Of a stretch of 64,000 bases of DNA, positions 1-11,771 are shown one piece after another. Within the stretch, counting starts at the first letter, position 1, and each line of letters begins with the position of its first letter. Origin of the DNA: Typha latifolia (lineage: Eukaryota > Streptophyta > Magnoliopsida > Poales > Typhaceae); NCBI GenBank assembly GCA_019914945.1, contig CM034105.1, positions 4,216,001 to 4,280,000 on the forward strand, in the 5' to 3' direction. The notes beneath the pieces are model-generated. The model was not told the DNA's origin. It ran no database searches and saw nothing but the letters and a program-made list of their open reading frames with translations. The translations under genes were made by a program, and so were the position numbers.

Positions 1-774
1 TGCAAGAGCACGCATGCATGATTTGTGACAAATTTATCAGAAGACAGGTTTGTAAGTTTATCATATAGCTGATGCTGTCAAAACATCCTAACAAAGAACA
101 CGTGGCTATTATTCTTTCAAAAGCTGCCCTTTAGCTATAAACAGAAACAAAAGAAGGAATAGAAACGCTCCTGAACAACTAGATTCTGAGGATCCACTGT
201 GATGTATAACTAAAGTAGACATAATGACATGTGACTCATCAGCAGTCAGCACAAAACCAAGCTGGTTGACAGCCACAAACGCCTTTTCCTCCGTGTTTCT
301 CACTTTATTAGATCTCTGAAGTAACTATCCAGTGTACTTAAGCCATAAATTGTTCTTTTTCATCCACATGAATCGGTGAACTCAAAAGAGAGGCATGAAC
401 TGTTACAAGGCTGCAGTATTTTGCAAATATGGTTCTACTCCGTCTTAAAAAGAATCAAGATTCAAGATAGATCATCATGCAACAAAATGAGTACTAAATA
501 AGTAGAAAGTTACTTCCATATCAGACCACTCATTTTAAGTTTAACTGCCCTGCAATGATTAATGCTTACCATCCCGATTACAACCACAACACTAGAAATT
601 TTCACACTTGCAGCATATTAACATTCTAAAGCAACAAATGCACGACATAATGAATGAAAACCACATACCTCCCATTTCATCGTTCCAAAATAAAAATAAC
701 AGATCAAAATCGCATCTTTAAGAGGCCGAAAGAGGGGTGGGGGGGAGGGGACGAGACGGCTTAGAGATCCGTAC
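1..774 (-). other. probable FAS2 intron 1 (partial)
   Basis: This AT-rich stretch lies downstream of the FAS2 exon 1 donor on the minus strand. I found no open frame in it resembling the second WD40 blade, so I read it as the start of a long intron. It contains a G-rich tract at 727-750. Confidence 0.5.
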
Positions 775-887
775 CTTGATGTCGTGATCACTGCCGCCGG
801 TGGCGAGAATTCCAGTGGGGGATGGAAATCTAGGGTTAGGACCGGCTGGGTGTCGTGCCAGTTGATCTGAACCGTCCCTCCCTTCAT
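775..887 (-). CDS. FAS2: FAS2 (CAF-1 p60-type WD40 subunit), first coding exon only, with a frameshift
   Basis: The exon starts with MKGGTVQINWHDTQPVLTLD, which I recognise as the N-terminus of plant FASCIATA2, the WD40 subunit of chromatin assembly factor 1 that helps load H3-H4 onto newly replicated DNA. After DFHP the expected continuation (TGILATGGSDHDIK, the end of the first WD40 blade) lies in another frame, so one base appears to be missing in or near the G run at 817-821 (C run in the gene). The exon ends at 775 with a GTACGG donor right after DIK, where the family continues with a tryptophan-containing strand. The rest of the gene must lie beyond the left edge; nothing recognisable as exon 2 is visible in 1-774. 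The frameshift could be an assembly error in a homopolymer or a real lesion. Identity is fairly sure; functionality is not. Confidence 0.82.
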
Positions 888-929
888 CTTCCACTGGTGG
901 ATCTCTAGGTTTTCTTCTTTCCCTTGGAA

Positions 930-967
<38 letters not shown>

Positions 968-975
968 GGGTTGCG
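930..975 (-). promoter_or_regulatory. FAS2 5' leader with GA microsatellite and telo-box-like motif
   Basis: A CT run at about 931-966 (GA on the gene strand) lies 45 bases or more upstream of the FAS2 ATG. It is followed by TCTAGGGTT at 964-972, which reads AACCCTAGA on the gene strand and matches the telo-box core found in leaders of many plant growth and replication genes. Confidence 0.45.
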
Positions 976-1099
976 GAAATGGGGCTCAGAGTGGATTATC
1001 GTCCAACCGCGGGTGGTGCGAAGGCGGGAAGATTGGGAGTGTGTTGCGTGCTGTGGGTGTTTCCCGCTAGATTGGCCTTTTGCACGTGAGATGCGCGTG

Positions 1100-4000
1100 A
1101 TTTCCAATAATTCGAAGTTTTTCTTACAAACATTTTACAAAATAATTATTATTACATGACCCTTGAATATTTGTAGGGAAAAATTAAGCTTTATCTCATT
1201 GTGGTTTGGCACAGTTACACAAATTTATATTTAAGTGTTTAACTTCTCTAATCTAAAATATAACTATTATTATTTTTTATTATATTTGATGGTAACCAAT
1301 TTCTCCTATCTAAAGATAATATTTATACGACAAAAATACTCTCCTACCAGAAAAATATATTATTCACCTGCTACTTTATACATAGGGGTAACTCTTATAC
1401 TTTAGTTAGAATCATAAAGAATTAGATACTTAAGTTGAAATTAAAAAAAAGAGAGGCAATTAGGCCAAATTACAAGGCATAAAATGTAATTTTCCATAAT
1501 TTTGTTTACTTTGTGGGTAAACTATTACTTTCTCTCTTCACTGCTTATCCGTATAAGCTAATGAGTGCTAGGGTAAAATTATTAATTATATATATCGTAT
1601 GAGGTAGTAGTGAAAGGAAAAGAAAAAAATGTGACTATACCTTTAAAAAAATAATCTTTTAATATTTGTATGCCTTTTACCCCCTTCTTTTTCTCTTATT
1701 TTCGTTTCGGCCAGAAATTTTTTTTTGGTTGTCTAAATCTATCCGTACTTTTTAATCAAATGAAACATGACATAATGATTTATTTTTAAAACATGACACT
1801 TTACTAATATGATTATTTTTAGTTTTATTTTAGCTAAGTTGGTACAAAGTTTCGTATTGTTCTCTTTTTAGAACGTGGAGAATGCTAAATTATTCATGTG
1901 GTAGAAAGCAATGTAAAAAATATGAACTTTCGTAGCTAAAAAAAATCACAACAAAAGGTTCCACTGTTCTTTCGGAGGAAGACGAGTACAAATTTTTTTT
2001 ATAATCATAAGCATAATATGGTTAATCTAGTAGAAGGAGGACCATTGAGATTTGTTTGCGTGGTGTAATAATATCAACTTCAAACACATTAATGTCGTAT
2101 ATCAACTCTTTGCTTGAATTAAATTAAAAATTATTGCATACGGAATTTGGTCAGTTAGCTATTTTGTATACACATTGAGGTAGTAACAGTACACATATTT
2201 GTAGTTATGATGTACCTCAATGATAAGTAAAAGTTATTCCAGTGTCCTCTTATTATGTCAACTAAACCTCTTATAATTGTAGTAAGTGTAATATATTGTA
2301 GTCTAATTTAAAGTTTAAGTAATTTTTATAATTGCTTGGAGTTATTGTTTCGCCAGAATAATTTATTGGAGCTATTAGTTTTGTGGGTCAGATTTTATAA
2401 TGGGGATGGGTATCTGAAGGAGTAGAAATAATTTTAGTGCCATGAGTTAATTTAAATTGAAGGCTGATTAGTTTCTACAGTGGAAAATTAACGACAAGGG
2501 ATTTAGTTCTATAGTGCAAAAAACACAACGTCATTTGATCAGTTAGTTAACTTAATTAAATAGAATATTCTGACAGTGTTAGTTAAAATCTAAGCCAAAT
2601 TATTTTCTGCATATATTCTCTAAATCAGAAGACTCGATTTATAAATAGTAAAAATATAGTGTGTAAATTATAATTACGTTATAAATCAAGGCATTATAAA
2701 TAATTTTCCTATATTTCAAGATTAAGGCTGAGAAATTTATAAAAATTAGAATAAATATGGTTTCAAAAGATTTGTGTCTAAATTGTTTAAATTGAAACAG
2801 CTAGTTTAACTCCAGAGAAAATTAATAAAAAAATAAATAAATAAGACTATATAAAAGATATACACGTAAAAATTGTGTGTTTTGAGAGGCATATATGTAC
2901 ATATCTAATACATTTTTTAAAGGGTACACACAGGAAAAACCCATGGAAAGAAAAAACGTGGAAACCAATATGAATTTTTGGCAAAAGATCTGGACCGTTG
3001 GTTGGACAAGTCGCAGTCTGTACGGCCCATTGGATCAGTGGGCCTAACGGGGGAGGGGAGCCCACTGGAAAGAGTTTGGACTTTGGGGGAAGGGAGGGGC
3101 AGCAGACCGGGAAGCAGGGAGGGTGACGGGACACAGTAGGTTGCATCGATGTATGCGTTACCGGAGCATTGGACGGTCAAGATCATCGCAGATGCTGTCG
3201 GGGAATAAACGTTGCAATCCGGGCACGCGCGCGCACAGACACAGGCCATTACCCCCTGGGGCCCATCCTTGTCATTTCACCGTCGCATAGCTTGGTCGGA
3301 TCCTTCTTTTATTCCTCAATTCCTCCAGGAAAATAATAATAATAATAATTACACAATACTAGCTGCCGGTAAAAGAATATATATATATATATATTAAAGA
3401 AAATATTACTCTAACTATTTAATGTTAGATATATACCTTAGATCATTATTTTGCAGATAACCTTTTTATCCATATGAAACTTGTTACAAAGTAGTACCTC
3501 AGTTGAAAGATACTTTCTCCTAGCATTATTACTCTTTTGTTGGAATACCTCGTGATTCCAGTGACTTAGGATTATAATCTACTACGTTGCAGATGAGAAG
3601 TCTTTTAATACTAGCAGCTTTATCACATTCTGGCATGATTAGATAGTACACAATTTACCAAAGGGTCGTATAGGTTTCACATCAGTTAGCTTTCTTTTAA
3701 TCGATTTGGGTCAAATTTGATAATCTTACATTAAATTTATCAAACTTATAATTTTTTTGTCCTTTTTTTTATTCTTTTATTTTTAAGATTTGAATGAACT
3801 TTTGCCCCCAAAATAATATTATTCGACTGTTACAAAAAAAACATTTTATTTGTTTTTTTCGTATTACCATAAGAGAGTAAAGTGAATAAAAATCTTCAGA
3901 GAGATTTCAAGTTTTAGCTTAATCATAGTTGAGGTAAAATATAATTTTTTTTTCTAAAAACTTAAAAAATTAACAGGTCATGAAACATCCTTTTAGATAG

Positions 4001-4580
4001 CCGATAGCTACTTCTCGCGCTCAGTTCCCGAGTTTGACCGCACTGTCGCGGTCAACAGAAAAAGAAGAGGCGGTGGGGCAGATAAAGTTTGGAATAAATG
4101 CCGTTTGCTTTCCAGCAAGAATAAAACTATCCTGTCCCACTATCCTATCCTATCCGACCTCCAAAAACTATCCCTCCCTCCCTCCCTCGCCTTATCGTGA
4201 GGGTACGAATATAAAACAACAACAACAACGAAAGGATACTGAATCCTAGTACTGGGGCAGCTTTGGGGTACACTTTGAATACCCAATGAGATAACCATTC
4301 ACAGGAATCCCCGGAAGAAGTGCCGTCCGGTAACGAGACACCAGCCTGCTTCTTCCCACGACTGCAGGCCAGTTCACAGCGACTCCACGGCACAAGTCGC
4401 CAGTTATGTTCGAACAAAAGGAACGATATTTTGTAATTTACACCCTTTACTTGGTAGCAACTCGAGACCAACTAATTAATTACACAGACTGTGTACTACT
4501 GCAATGCCACAGCTCACATATAATTACTCCGTTAACTCTTACAACATACCAATATAAACATCTTTTCCATCTATAAAGTT
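1100..4580. other. intergenic region, no gene seen
   Basis: About 3.5 kb of mostly AT-rich DNA lies between FAS2 and PIN6, without a coding region I can support. A GC-rich island at about 2990-3320 contains several promoter-like motifs (for example GACCGTTGG and CATTGGACGG) but no convincing reading frame. A short AT repeat lies at about 3379-3394, and another GC-richer patch at 4015-4110. Confidence 0.6.
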
Positions 4581-4689
<109 letters not shown>

Positions 4690-4768
4690 AGCAACAACTA
4701 CCCTCCTTAGTTCTCTAGTATATATCTTTGATCACTTGTGGCCATAAGGAACCAATTAAGCAAGCAAG

Positions 4769-7700
4769 ATGATCACCTCGAACGACTTCTACACAGTGAT
4801 GTGCGCCATGGCTCCCCTCTACTTCGCCATGTTCCTGGCCTACGCCTCCGTGAAGTACTGGAAGCTCTTCACGCCGGAGCAGTGCTCCGGCATCAACCGC
4901 TTCGTCGCAGCCTTCGCCGTCCCCGTCCTCTCCTTCCACTTCATCGCCCACAACAACCCTTACCAAATGGACGTCCTCTTCGTCGTCGCTGACACCACCG
5001 CCAAGCTCTGCGTCCTCTTTATCCTCTCCCTCCTCGCCTCCTTCTCCGCTCCCCCTAGCCGCCGCGACCGCGCCACTCGTCTCGACTGGCTCATCACCCT
5101 CTTCTCCGTCGGAACCCTCCCGAACACTCTGGTCATGGGGATTCCTCTCCTTCGAGCTATGTACGGCGACTTCACGCAGAGTCTAATGGTGCAGCTTGTA
5201 GTCCTCCAGTGCATAATTTGGTACGTAAAAATAAAGTTAATAATTGATACAATTTTTTTTAATTAGTTGCATGCATGGGAATTAGAGAATTAATTAATAG
5301 TTTCTTGTTTGACGTAGGTACACTTTGTTGCTCTTCCTTTTCGAGTACCGCGCCGCCACGCTGCTAATCCAAGACCAGTTCCCAGGGGCGGCGGCGGCAG
5401 CCATCACGGAGATTGAGGTCGACGGTGACGTCATCTCGCTCGACGGCCGGGACGTGCCGATCCGCGCTGAGTCGGAGGTTGACGTGGACGGGAGGCTCAG
5501 AGTCCGGATACGGCGGTCAACGTCGTCGGCGCCGGAGTCGGCGATGTCGTCGTCGATGGGGCTGACGCCGCGGCTGTCGAACCTATCAGGGGCGGAGATC
5601 TACTCAGTGAACACGCCGGGACGGTACCCGACGGAGCAGGCGCTGGGGGACGTGGGGTTCGGATGCCGGTCGGCGCGGGCGAGCCCGAGGCTGTCGGGTT
5701 ACGCCTCGTCGACGGACGCCTACTCCGTGCAGCCGACGCCGAGGGAGTCGAATTTTAATGAAATGGAGGTGGGGACGCCGGGGTGGACGAGGTCGCCGGC
5801 CGGTGGGGGAGTGAGGGTGGTGAGACAGTTGTCGTCACCGGTGGTGGCGGCGGCCGGAGTTAAGGTGGTGAGTGGGAATCATAGTAATTGTGAGGGACAA
5901 GCAGGCAAAGATATCGGAGGTAATTAAGTACATTTGCGTCTTTGTTCTTTTCTCTTTTCATTCTCTTTTATCAAATTAAACCATAATATTATATACATAC
6001 ATCCATTTGAGTGCCGGATGAAGAATAATAAACATATATATAACAACTAATCTACGCTTTCCATTCATTCTTGCTCACACCCGATAATTATTATTTAACT
6101 TTTTAATGCCTTACTAAAAGAACATAAAATGGCGAATATTCTAGGGTACGGTATTGTTCTGTTATTTTTGTTGGTTGGTCGGTTTTTGTCCATTTGCTGC
6201 TCATAAAATCTGATACTGTGAGCCGATCTAATAGTGAGGTTAAACAGCAACTAGCTGTACACTGTGAGTACGTGTCAGCTCTGAACTGGCAAACTAACCC
6301 CTTTTTTTTTCCTCATTTTCACTTTGCCATAGCAAATTTAATATAGAGTCGTTCCTTTTCATATCTGGGAATATTCCCTGAGACTGACGATGTGTGGACA
6401 AGATCAATGAGATGACACATATTTTTGTCATCATTTATATATATATTTTTTGGTTCTATGATAGAGATTATAAGTTGCTGAATTTATTACATATATATAT
6501 ATATATATAAAAAGAAGAGAAAGAATATAAAATTCTCTTTGAATTATATTTCAGATGATACAGAACTGAGCTTCAGGAGCACTATAAAGTTTATCTCTGG
6601 AGAAGAGTACGAAGAAGAGAAGGATGGAATACCTAGTCAGCAAATGCCTCACGCTCTTGTTATGCTAAAGCTCATACTGGTAGTAGTTGGTCGAAAACTA
6701 TCTCGGAACCCTAATACCTACTCCAGTATACTTGGCCTCCTCTGGTCTTTGATTGCATTCAGGTTGGTCTTTGAGTGCATTTAGCCTCTTAACTAACGGT
6801 TTTATGCATGGATTAATATGTTATAATATCTTCTCTAGATGGGAAGTGAGCATGCCGGACTTGGTGAAGAACTCCATAAAGATCATTTCAGATGCCGGGC
6901 TTGGAATGGCCATGTTTAGTTTAGGTGATGATTAGCTTAATTTAGCCATATGATTACGTACTAATGACATACATATGGTTCTGAAGATTAATTTGCCAAC
7001 ATCTACTTTTGGAAAAGTTGAGAAAAGATTTGACCTGCTTGTAGGATTGTTCATGGCACTTCAGCAGAGGATCATTGCATGTGGGACAAAGATGGCAATC
7101 ATAAGTATGACAATTAGATTCTTATGTGGGCCTATAGTAATGTCAGCTGCATCTCTAGCTGTTGGATTGAGAGGGGTTCGGCTTCACACTGCAATCGTAC
7201 AGGTATTTAATTACTAGGCTTAACTCTTATACCCTTTTAAAATTTTGATAATATTTCAGGCAATATTGTTTACTGTTTTCCCCCCATTTTTATTATTTAT
7301 TTATTTATATATTTTCTCAGGCAGCTCTTCCTCAAGGGATTGTACCCTTTGTATTTGCAAGAGAATATGGACTGCATCCTGACATACTTAGCACCGGGTA
7401 TGTTGTGTTATAAACTTATAGTAGTATACCCTCCGTGGTTATAATTTTATTTGTGACATTTTAATCTTTTATAATTATATTTTTAAATTAATTTTTTTAT
7501 TATCATATTTAACTAATTTATATGTTGAATTTGTAGATACTTATTAGAGCCTAAAATTTAGACAATTATATAAGCTTCCCAAATTATCAAAAAATAATAC
7601 GGATTAAATTTTGGATAATAAATATATTGAATATATATATGTTTTTGTCATATCTTTATCTCTAATGAGTATTTTTAAATTCGACTTATAGATTAGTCAA

Positions 7701-8376
7701 ATATGATAAAAAAAAATAATTCTAATTTAAATATGATTATAATAAGATAAAGTGTTACAAATGAAATTATGTATGTGTGTCGGTGGGGCGTAGCGTGAAG
7801 TGAATTTGGACCTAATCATAAAGTGTAAAATATAATTTCTCCTAGCATATATCAAGATATAGATCTCAAGAACATGCTCTTAAATAACAAGAAATAAAAG
7901 GGACAAATACAAAGAAAATATAAAGATATTGTTAGATAATCATATTGGCCAAAAACTTAAGTTGTATGTGTGAGATATATCACTGGTTTATTAAATAATA
8001 GCCTAAGTTTTTGAGTGATGCAGTTGTCTAACATAGTATCAAGAGTAATTTATTTTACTATTTTCTAACATTACAGGCTACATGTGAGAGATCGTATTAA
8101 AAATATGATATACATTATCGATCTGTTAGCTAATAGCTTAATTAAATTTTTAGGTACTCCGATTATCTAATGTCTTAGCATATATCATCAAGATTAAACA
8201 AACACAGACTAACAACAAAGTTTGTCATTTATATATATCAAACAAGACCTTCAACATCTTGCAATTAAAGCCATCTCCTTCATGATATTGACTCCTCTCA
8301 CCTTTGCAGGGTAATCTTTGGCATGCTTGTCTCCTTGCCTGTGACCCTTCTCTATTACATACTCTTGGGCCTATGA
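4769..8376 (+). CDS. PIN6: PIN6-type auxin efflux carrier
   Basis: Seven coding exons: 4769-5220, 5318-5919, 6555-6762, 6839-6924, 7045-7202, 7321-7397 and 8310-8376, giving 549 aa in phase throughout. The N-terminus [20 protein letters not shown] and the C-terminus [21 protein letters not shown] match plant PIN6 closely. The first about 160 residues form the N-terminal membrane bundle with the conserved [11 protein letters not shown] segment. A hydrophilic loop of intermediate length follows (roughly 165-390), carrying two TPRxS-type phosphorylation motifs (TPRLSNLS and TPRESNF). The C-terminal bundle starts near ALVMLKLIL and includes NPNTYSS and [16 protein letters not shown]6 exports auxin and is reported at both the plasma membrane and the ER. 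Exons 1-2 are GC-rich and later exons are not, a monocot gradient. Family assignment is strong; the PIN6 call rests on remembered similarity. Confidence 0.93.
7429..7790. mobile_element. Stowaway-like MITE in PIN6 intron 6
   Basis: The left end reads CCCTCCGTGGTTATAATTTT preceded by TA, matching the Stowaway (Tc1/mariner) terminus CTCCCTCCGT with its TA target. The right end is its degraded inverse, ending near CGGTGGGGCG and followed by TA at 7791. Long inverted arms (about 7440-7516 against 7696-7771) pair at high identity. It lies inside the last intron of PIN6 and carries no gene. Confidence 0.8.
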
Positions 8377-8491
8377 GAATTGGGGTCCCTACCATCAAAT
8401 AAAGCAAAAAATGAAAGGGAGCATCCAAGGGAGGGAGGTTTTTGGATTTGGACCCATCAATCACAAGCAGAATCAAGCCATTAGATCGAGT

Positions 8492-8518
8492 TATTATTAT
8501 TATTATTATTATTATTAC
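8492..8518. repeat. (TTA)n microsatellite
   Basis: About nine TTA units lie just downstream of the PIN6 stop codon, probably in the 3' UTR. Confidence 0.85.
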
Positions 8519-8519
8519 T

Positions 8520-9600
8520 CCCACTAGATTGCTTATTAGCCAGGACCTTCGGAATTAATTACTTACTTACTCACTTAATTAATTAATTAACTTACACTGT
8601 ACTTTTCTCTAACTTGCAATAGCCCAATGTTAGGATATGAGACAGGAGTCACTTCATCATTTTGAGATCTTTTCTCCCATCATGGGGTTGAGTATGTGGA
8701 GGAACTCATGACTCTTGAGGGTTATCACCCCTACAAAGATTAGTGGTGGCCAGAATGGATATGAATTATGAAATATATATACATATATCATGGCCTATGA
8801 TTACGGTGAAGGAGATGTATTTATTTCGTTGAGTAGTGGATGTGGGGATACTCATTATGGAGATCCTCAACTTTATCCTTTATAGTTTTTTTTTTCATAC
8901 TTTGGAGCAAATGATTGCCTTAGCTAAAGTTCTAACATGCATAGCATAAAGTTAGTTCTCACTTCCATGAGTACTTTTACCCTTTAATTTAGAAAGGTTT
9001 TTCTACATTCTGCAAACATTTTAGGGCACAACGCAAAATTTTAGCTTTTGGGAGTGCTTCTCTAAGGTTATATAATATCATACTTGTGTTAATATTCACA
9101 TTCCTGGCAACTTATGTTACAGGTTTTTTATAAATGCACTGACATCTAGTATGATAATAATAAAAATATTAAGTATCTAATAGATAAATTTAGAGTTGCT
9201 AGATTATTGACCTGTTTAACTATTACGAGATGCAACTATATTTTCTTTTATTTCACGATTTAAGAATTTCTATATGGCATTTGTATACTTTTCTGATCAT
9301 CCTCACTAATATTAACTTGTGGAACAATTGAGCCTACTTGCAAAATTCAATGTATAAAGGTCTCTCTCATCTCTCACTCTCTCCAGAGTTATTGGCTTCT
9401 TGTGAGTCCTAGTCCTTGGACACCAAGCAAACTCCTCAGTCAAAAACCTCGTCACGAAGCTGTTGACCACAACATGTGCTTCAATTAATCTTCTTTGACC
9501 AGCCAAATTTTCTCCAATTGTTCTACCTTCGTAACGAATGCCAATCCTTTTCCTTCAACACTGGAAATTTTTGAAACTTGGCTACCAAGCAAATAATTCC
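8520..9600. other. intergenic, PIN6 3' region to the small-protein gene
   Basis: AT-rich sequence with no supported gene. The first part is likely the PIN6 3' UTR and the last part the promoter of the 9675 gene. Confidence 0.55.
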
Positions 9601-9614
9601 ATCTTCCAGCATAG

Positions 9615-9622
9615 TATATAAG
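9615..9622 (+). promoter_or_regulatory. TATA box of the small-protein gene
   Basis: TATATAAG lies 53 bases upstream of the ATG at 9675, an appropriate distance for a short leader. Confidence 0.6.
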
Positions 9623-9674
9623 AGGCACAACTCTATGTGCTTCACATCTAACTAAAGAGGATTAAGAGTTCGAG

Positions 9675-9881
9675 ATGGGTCTTAAGCTTTCTTGTTTGCT
9701 ATGCCAAAATAAGCTTTCCCCACCTAATTCACCACCAAGAGAGCAAGTTCCAGCTTTCAAACAAGATGTAGTGGTAGAGGAGAGCAGCAGCAGTAGTAGA
9801 AGTACCACAAAGGAGAAGAGTACTGGGGCAGCCTTAGTAGTGCCTCACTTCCCATTCCACTCTCGCCCTGGCCTTCTTTGA
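9675..9881 (+). CDS. small protein with lipidation-type N-terminus, function unknown
   Basis: A single-exon frame of 68 aa. The start MGLKLSCLLC fits the N-myristoylation pattern (glycine 2, serine 6) with cysteines at 7 and 10 that could be palmitoylated. I therefore infer a membrane-attached small protein rather than a secreted one. The middle is hydrophilic and serine-rich (SSSSSRSTTKEKS), and the C-terminus (VVPHFPFHSRPGLL) looks conserved-like and non-random. Support for a real gene comes from the TATA box 53 bases upstream, the purine-rich context at the ATG and sensible codon use. I do not recognise the family and assign no function. Confidence 0.6.
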   Translation: MGLKLSCLLCQNKLSPPNSPPREQVPAFKQDVVVEESSSSSRSTTKEKSTGAALVVPHFPFHSRPGLL

Positions 9882-10211
9882 TCCCCATGAAATATTTGTC
9901 TCCTTTCTTCTTGGTGTGGCCTTAGTGCATGCCATTGCTTGTTTCGTGCTGTTATGCTGAACTATTTAATTGGGCCATTTCTGGAGGTTTATATTATGTA
10001 CAGAGAGAGGAATTATTTATTGTGCTACATTTCTACTTCCTTCAGAGTAGATTAATGTTGGTGTAATTTCTATACAAGTTCTATAAATTTTCGCTTTCTA
10101 TATTGTATTTAACTCAGGCTAATAGCATATTTCATGCATGTAAAGTAGACAATGGGTTATGAAACATATACATCTATATAGAGATCATGGATGTTCGTGT
10201 GTTAATAGCAT

Positions 10212-11313
10212 GACACTTGGTACAAGGTGTGCCAATGGCACAGCCCCGTGCTGAGCTATGCCAACCGGTACACGTGCCGTGCTGCTAATCATTGTGCCAT
10301 GTAGAGTTTTTTTTTAATTTTTAATTTTTATTAATTATTATCAAATTAACTGATCAATTGATCATTTAGAAGACTTAGATAAAATTGATGACAATGAGAC
10401 TAGAGATTATAATGATGATGGTAATGGTGATGGTGATAATGATGAGACTCGGTCGGGTGGCGATAATGATAAAGATGAGACATACATTCCTATTACAAAA
10501 CCTTCTTATAGGGGTAGATTTTTATAAGAACTTGAGTCTATAGGTAGTAGCATAACATTAGGAGAGGTGCACCCACTAGATGATATGAGCTCATCATCAT
10601 TATAATCATATCAATCAAACCCTTTAGAGTCACAACATTCTTATTATACTCTATGTCCACAATTTACATATGCTTATGATGTGTTTATGTTTGTGCATGT
10701 GTCGATGCTGATTGTTTCAGTGTATATTCAATATTCATATCATATTATTAGAGAATTATAAAATTTCTATTTATATGAAGACTATGTATGACGTTACAAT
10801 AAGCAATACTATTAGTGAATAAGTTTTGAAGAACATCGACAATATTTAATATAATATTCTCATATTATTCTTGTGTCGATAAATGAAGTTTTTGATTTTC
10901 TTCGTCATTCTACACTCAACTAGATATTAATTTTAATTATTAAACTATTATAAATTAATATTAATTAAGTGTTTAATTTTATTATGAAGTATTCAATTAT
11001 ATTATAAAGTGTTCAATCATTAATATTAGTATTAATAAATGTATTCAATTATATTATGTGTTAAATGATATTTATATTTAACTATTGCTTTATCTTTAAT
11101 AAAATATGTTATTTACAAAAATAATCTAAAGACAAAAGACTATAATGTGGGTTTTAATATATATATATATATTTAAATCAAAAACTAAATATTATTATAC
11201 TGAAAATTTGAAAACATATCTATTTTTTTTTTAATTTATTAAAAAATATTATAAATACGTGCCAGTGGCATGTAGAGGCATGCTACTGGTATGCCTTGTG
11301 TCGATAGTGGCAC
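10212..11313. mobile_element. decayed non-autonomous DNA transposon, possibly hAT-like
   Basis: The left end (about 10212-10240, containing TACAAGGTGTGCCAATGGCA) and the inverse of the right end (about 11278-11313, containing ACACAAGGCATACCAGTAGC) are similar. They form imperfect terminal inverted repeats of about 35 bases rich in GTGCC/GGCAC. The interior is AT-rich and holds an acidic-repeat remnant at about 10370-10490 (GATGAT/GGTGATAATGAT). No intact transposase is present. The superfamily is a guess. Confidence 0.45.
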
Positions 11314-11771
11314 CACCATCGCTGATGGAGATATTCTAAAATATTCTTGTTGAAAACCCTTTATTATTCAAAAATAGCAATCACAAGATACTATGAAGAA
11401 ATAAGAAATAAGTTTATTAGGATAATATATACAAGAAAGAAAGAGATTCATTTACGATTTATGAGTTGTATAAGAAACCATTTAAGGGAAGGACAAGGGT
11501 GAAGCCCTCTCAACAATTTTAGTGGATATCTTTTTCCTCAATATTTACTCAGCGAGAAATGAACACTGTCCATGTCTTTCAGTCAAACAGAAAAACATGC
11601 ATGATGATCATCAAGTTATTTTTACAGATTACCGTTATAGTTGCACGATAGGGAATAACTTATCATCTGTTGGAGAGAGCGACTCATATTCTCAAGCTCG
11701 GAGGAAAACCGCCGATTCCACCTTCAATAACTCGTAATTACAAGCCTCTTCATGGCTGATGTGCTTTAAGA

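Noticed and set aside
718..1107. 129-codon minus-strand open frame overlapping FAS2 exon 1
   Set aside because: It runs through the GA microsatellite (RERERERE) and the leader. Only its end matches FAS2, because of the frameshift.
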